DNA of 16,379 bases from Flavobacterium sp. GTDB taxonomy: Bacteria > Bacteroidota > Bacteroidia > Flavobacteriales > Flavobacteriaceae. Shown here in pieces: positions 14,249 to 16,379 of this stretch. Position numbers and translations under genes: made by a program. The stretch spans positions 1 through 16,379 of the forward strand of contig JASLHL010000245.1 of assembly GCA_030152225.1 (NCBI GenBank). The letters are read 5' to 3'. How positions within the stretch are numbered: position 1 is the stretch's first letter; the number at the start of each line of letters is the position of its first letter. The notes beneath the pieces are model-generated. The model was given only the letters and a program-made list of their open reading frames with translations. It had not been told where the DNA came from and ran no database searches.

Positions 14249-15387
14249 TTACTTTTTTTGCGAGGCAATCCCATTGCTAACAAGACAGCAATAGTAGCGA
14301 ACAAGAGCAATACCCATCCAAAATTGGATAGTAAACTACTGCAATATAACCCCAAACCAATCAACAAGTAATACAACAATCCGAATAAAGCACCTGCAGA
14401 ACCGATGGCTGTTTTATAGTGAACGAGTGCTTGACTCAAGATGTTGGGAATCGCCATTCCAAAGGAGGCAACAATCAATAGTACAGGCAGTAAAAACCAC
14501 ATCGAGTCTACTAAAACCGAAGCAATTACTGCGCTACTTAGTGCTAAAATTGCGGATCCTCGGATTAGGGTATTTCCTGAGATGCCTTTGCTCAGACCTA
14601 TTTTGTTGAAGTAACTGCCCACAAAAGAACCTAGCGCTAAAATTACACCACTATAACCATAAACAGAAGCGTCATATCCATTGGATTCAAAGATAAAAGG
14701 CGCAAACGAATAGTAACTAAACAACAGTACATTATAACTCATAACCAAAAGTGCATAGCGCCAGATGCTGCGATCGGTGTACATTTTTTTTGCTAGGGCA
14801 AAAAGTGCAGTTCGCGTAATTTTATCTTGGGTTTGCTTGGTTTCAGGTAGCTGAAAATACGCTTTGATGACCAAAACCAAGGCCAAGGCGGCCAGTAGTG
14901 CAAAAACGCCAAAATGCGCAAAAGTCGAAACGGTTAAACCACCCAATAACAACCCTAGTACAGGGCTGATTGACAAGGCAATTCCCATGATGGAGAACAC
15001 TTTGCTTAGTTCAGCTCCTGTATAAACATCACGCATCATGGTTTGGGTAATTACAGAACCAACAGCAATACCAAAAGCAGCCATAACTCGAGCAACTAAT
15101 ACAATTTCAAAAGTCGGAGCAACTAACGCGACTAAAGAGGCAACCATATAGGTACTTAGGCCCCAAATCATTGCTTTTCGCCTTCCGATGTAGTCGCTCT
15201 GAATGCCCCACCAAATCACACCAAAGGCAAAAGTAATAAAATAAGTGCTAATAGTGAGCAACGCCTGTGTTTCGGTGACTTGAAAATGTTGCGTAATACT
15301 CGGTAAAGCTGGGCTGTAAATCGTTTCTACAAACTGCGGAAACATCATTAACACCACCATAAAGCCCAATTGTAATTTTGTTTTCAT
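14245..15387 (-). CDS. MFS transporter, Bcr/CflA-type drug exporter
   Basis: This 380-aa inner-membrane protein has about 12 hydrophobic helices, the typical size of the Bcr/CflA subfamily of proton-driven multidrug exporters. Helix 1 ends in the ETIYSPALPSI motif (21-31) usual for this subfamily. Motif A GIQSDYIGRRK (61-71) lies in the loop between helices 2 and 3, and RVMAAFGIAVGSV (100-112) corresponds to the helix 4 motif B. The substrate cannot be told from sequence. It is divergent from an AraC regulator across an 88-nt gap, so that protein probably controls it. The C-terminus is tail-to-tail with the phosphatase-fold gene, with a 4-nt overlap and no terminator between them. Confidence 0.9.
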   Translation of the reverse strand: MKTKLQLGFMVVLMMFPQFVETIYSPALPSITQHFQVTETQALLTISTYFITFAFGVIWWGIQSDYIGRRKAMIWGLSTYMVASLVALVAPTFEIVLVARVMAAFGIAVGSVITQTMMRDVYTGAELSKVFSIMGIALSISPVLGLLLGGLTVSTFAHFGVFALLAALALVLVIKAYFQLPETKQTQDKITRTALFALAKKMYTDRSIWRYALLVMSYNVLLFSYYSFAPFIFESNGYDASVYGYSGVILALGSFVGSYFNKIGLSKGISGNTLIRGSAILALSSAVIASVLVDSMWFLLPVLLIVASFGMAIPNILSQALVHYKTAIGSAGALFGLLYYLLIGLGLYCSSLLSNFGWVLLLFATIAVLLAMGLPRKKSN

Positions 15388-15428
15388 GTCTCTTTATTAT
15401 TTCTGATGCAAAATTCTAACGAATTAAG

Positions 15429-15442
15429 GTTATCTTTATAAC
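15429..15442. promoter_or_regulatory. Palindrome in the exporter/AraC divergent gap
   Basis: GTTAT-CTTT-ATAAC is a perfect 5-bp inverted repeat with a 4-nt spacer, near the middle of the 88-nt divergent gap. The plus-strand segment TATCTTTA also differs from the -7 consensus TAnnTTTG at one base. It may be an operator for the AraC protein or part of its promoter; AraC proteins more often bind direct repeats, so the role is uncertain. Confidence 0.35.
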
Positions 15443-15475
15443 AGGATAAATACAAAAAATATCAAAAGTAGGACA

Positions 15476-16249
15476 ATGGCGTATTTGAATAAAGAACAAG
15501 AACTACACTTGTCAGCGATTGAGCAAGAAGTGATTGGATTAGCCTCTGATTTGGTACAGCACGATTCGGGCTTCCACAACCACGAAACCCATGCTCAAAT
15601 TCTCTATGCCCCTAGTGGATGTATGACATTGCTTACTCGTCATCAACAGGTTATTTTACCTCCTCAAAAACTGATGTTTATTCCTGCGGGATTGGAACAC
15701 CGCGTTACCTTTCGCAATGTGGTGGCTTACCGATCGATCTATTTGGATATTCGAAAAGTAAACGTGGAAACGTTAGGATTAGAAGTTCGCGTGGTCTCGC
15801 CTTTACTTGCTGAGGTTATTGAGCGTATTTGCCAGTGGGGATGGGAGGGAGAATATACACCAGCTCAACACAATATTTTGACCGTATTTTGGGATGAATT
15901 CCACCAAGCCCAAAAAGAATCCTATCAGTTGGACATCCCCTCGGATTATCGCCTACAATCTTGGATGGCTGCTTTTATGTTAGAGAAGAAAGTACCTCCA
16001 TTCTTGCATGAACTCGCCCAATATGTAGGGGCAAGTGAAAAGACAATCACCCGCATTTTTAAACGAGAAACCCATATGTCCTACCAAGCTTGGCGTCAGC
16101 AATGGCGCGTATATCGTGCGATCGAGCTTCTGGCAGAAAACACAGTGATTTCAGAGATAAGTGATCAATTGGAATTCTCTTCTGATAGCGCTTTTATCGA
16201 ATTTTTTAAGAATCACACAGGAAGAACACCTGCGAAATATTTTGTGTAG
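15476..16249 (+). CDS. AraC family transcriptional regulator with cupin sensor domain
   Basis: This 257-aa protein has an N-terminal cupin-like domain (about 25-92) with HNHETHAQI (H34, H36, H39) and a second cupin strand motif, IPAGLEHRVTF (69-79), containing H75. The C-terminal AraC DNA-binding domain (about 158-257) has two HTHs: FLHELAQYVGASEKTITRIFKRETHMSYQAW and ISEISDQLEFSSDSAFIEFFKNHTGRTPAKYF, the second being the classical AraC signature. The cupin domain probably senses a small ligand, unknown here. It is divergent from the Bcr/CflA exporter and likely regulates it. ATG 15476 is chosen because the cupin domain begins shortly after. A T-run follows the stop (16250-16258) without a clear stem. 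Confidence 0.92.
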   Translation: MAYLNKEQELHLSAIEQEVIGLASDLVQHDSGFHNHETHAQILYAPSGCMTLLTRHQQVILPPQKLMFIPAGLEHRVTFRNVVAYRSIYLDIRKVNVETLGLEVRVVSPLLAEVIERICQWGWEGEYTPAQHNILTVFWDEFHQAQKESYQLDIPSDYRLQSWMAAFMLEKKVPPFLHELAQYVGASEKTITRIFKRETHMSYQAWRQQWRVYRAIELLAENTVISEISDQLEFSSDSAFIEFFKNHTGRTPAKYFV

Positions 16250-16271
16250 TTTTTTTTTGCGCTTTTTTTTT

Positions 16272-16299
16272 TGCTCTTTGTTCTTTGTTTTTTGCTCTT
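16272..16299. repeat. Heptamer tandem repeat, four units
   Basis: Four consecutive 7-bp units, TGCTCTT, TGTTCTT, TGTTTTT and TGCTCTT, run without gaps after a T-rich stretch downstream of the AraC gene. The same region contains a 15-bp direct repeat (16267-16281 and 16288-16302). It holds no credible ORF. This looks like a microsatellite. Confidence 0.8.
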
Positions 16300-16325
16300 T
16301 GTACGTTGTAAGAATGTTCTTCACA

Positions 16326-16379
16326 AACCGCACGACGAACGAACCGCACGACGAACGAACCGCACGACGAACGAACCGC
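16326..16379. repeat. GC-rich 16-bp tandem repeat, running off the window
   Basis: The unit AACCGCACGACGAACG (10 of 16 bases G/C) occurs three times in identical copies (16326-16341, 16342-16357, 16358-16373), and a fourth begins with AACCGC at the window end. It is far more GC-rich than its surroundings. The total copy number is unknown because the array is cut by the window. There are no spacers, so it is not a CRISPR array. Confidence 0.95.

Noticed and set aside
16326..16379. CRISPR array
   Set aside because: The 16-bp units are directly adjacent with no spacers and no cas genes are present.
1..16379. A novel defence, secretion or biosynthetic system
   Set aside because: All sizeable ORFs belong to known families, mostly housekeeping; no toxin-antitoxin pair, nuclease-helicase pair, reverse transcriptase, transposase or megasynthase is present.

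Overview
This window reads as a chromosomal stretch of a Bacteroidota species, most likely a Flavobacteriaceae member (Myroides/Flavobacterium-like; the genus is a guess). The DNA is AT-rich by eye. Genes lack Shine-Dalgarno sites, and several intergenic gaps carry the Bacteroidota promoter signature TAnnTTTG, in the best case 20 nt downstream of a TTG. The left edge has the Bacteroidota-typical order rpmG - DUF4295 - ftsY.

Layout. (1) 1-2133, plus strand: end of rpmG, the 50-aa DUF4295 gene with a terminator, then ftsY, a small lipoprotein and a DUF721 (DciA-like) gene in a tight run closed by a second terminator. (2) 2134-4089, plus strand: a nitrosative-stress/Fe-S-repair patch. A promoter and the first 14 codons of an Rrf2-type regulator are followed by apparently decayed remains of the rest of that gene, then an intact ric/scdA di-iron repair gene and a CopD-like four-helix membrane protein. 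The convergent gap after it has two potentially structured segments but no gene. (3) 4090-7952, minus strand: recF, murB, a membrane-anchored GT2-like glycosyltransferase with altered catalytic motifs, and an ECF-type sigma factor that starts on TTG inside the glycosyltransferase stop. (4) 8057-14248, plus strand: a TPR/membrane-anchor protein, ribH with a terminator, then mutL, two rhomboid proteases and an endonuclease/exonuclease/phosphatase-fold protein in a near-gapless run. (5) 14245-16249: a Bcr/CflA-type MFS exporter (minus) divergent from an AraC regulator (plus), with a small palindrome between them. (6) 16250-16379: low-complexity DNA with four heptamer repeats, then a GC-rich 16-bp tandem repeat that runs off the window end.

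Most of the window is housekeeping: protein targeting (ftsY), replication/repair (recF, mutL, DUF721), cell wall (murB) and riboflavin (ribH). I found no tRNA, rRNA, insertion sequence, CRISPR array or recognisable defence system. The most informative oddities are the decayed Rrf2 regulator before ric, the glycosyltransferase with degenerate metal-binding motifs coupled to an orphan sigma factor, the MutL lacking a recognisable endonuclease motif but with repeated NPF motifs in its linker, the recF start that should be moved downstream, and the tandem repeats at the right edge. I did not find a convincing undescribed multi-gene system.
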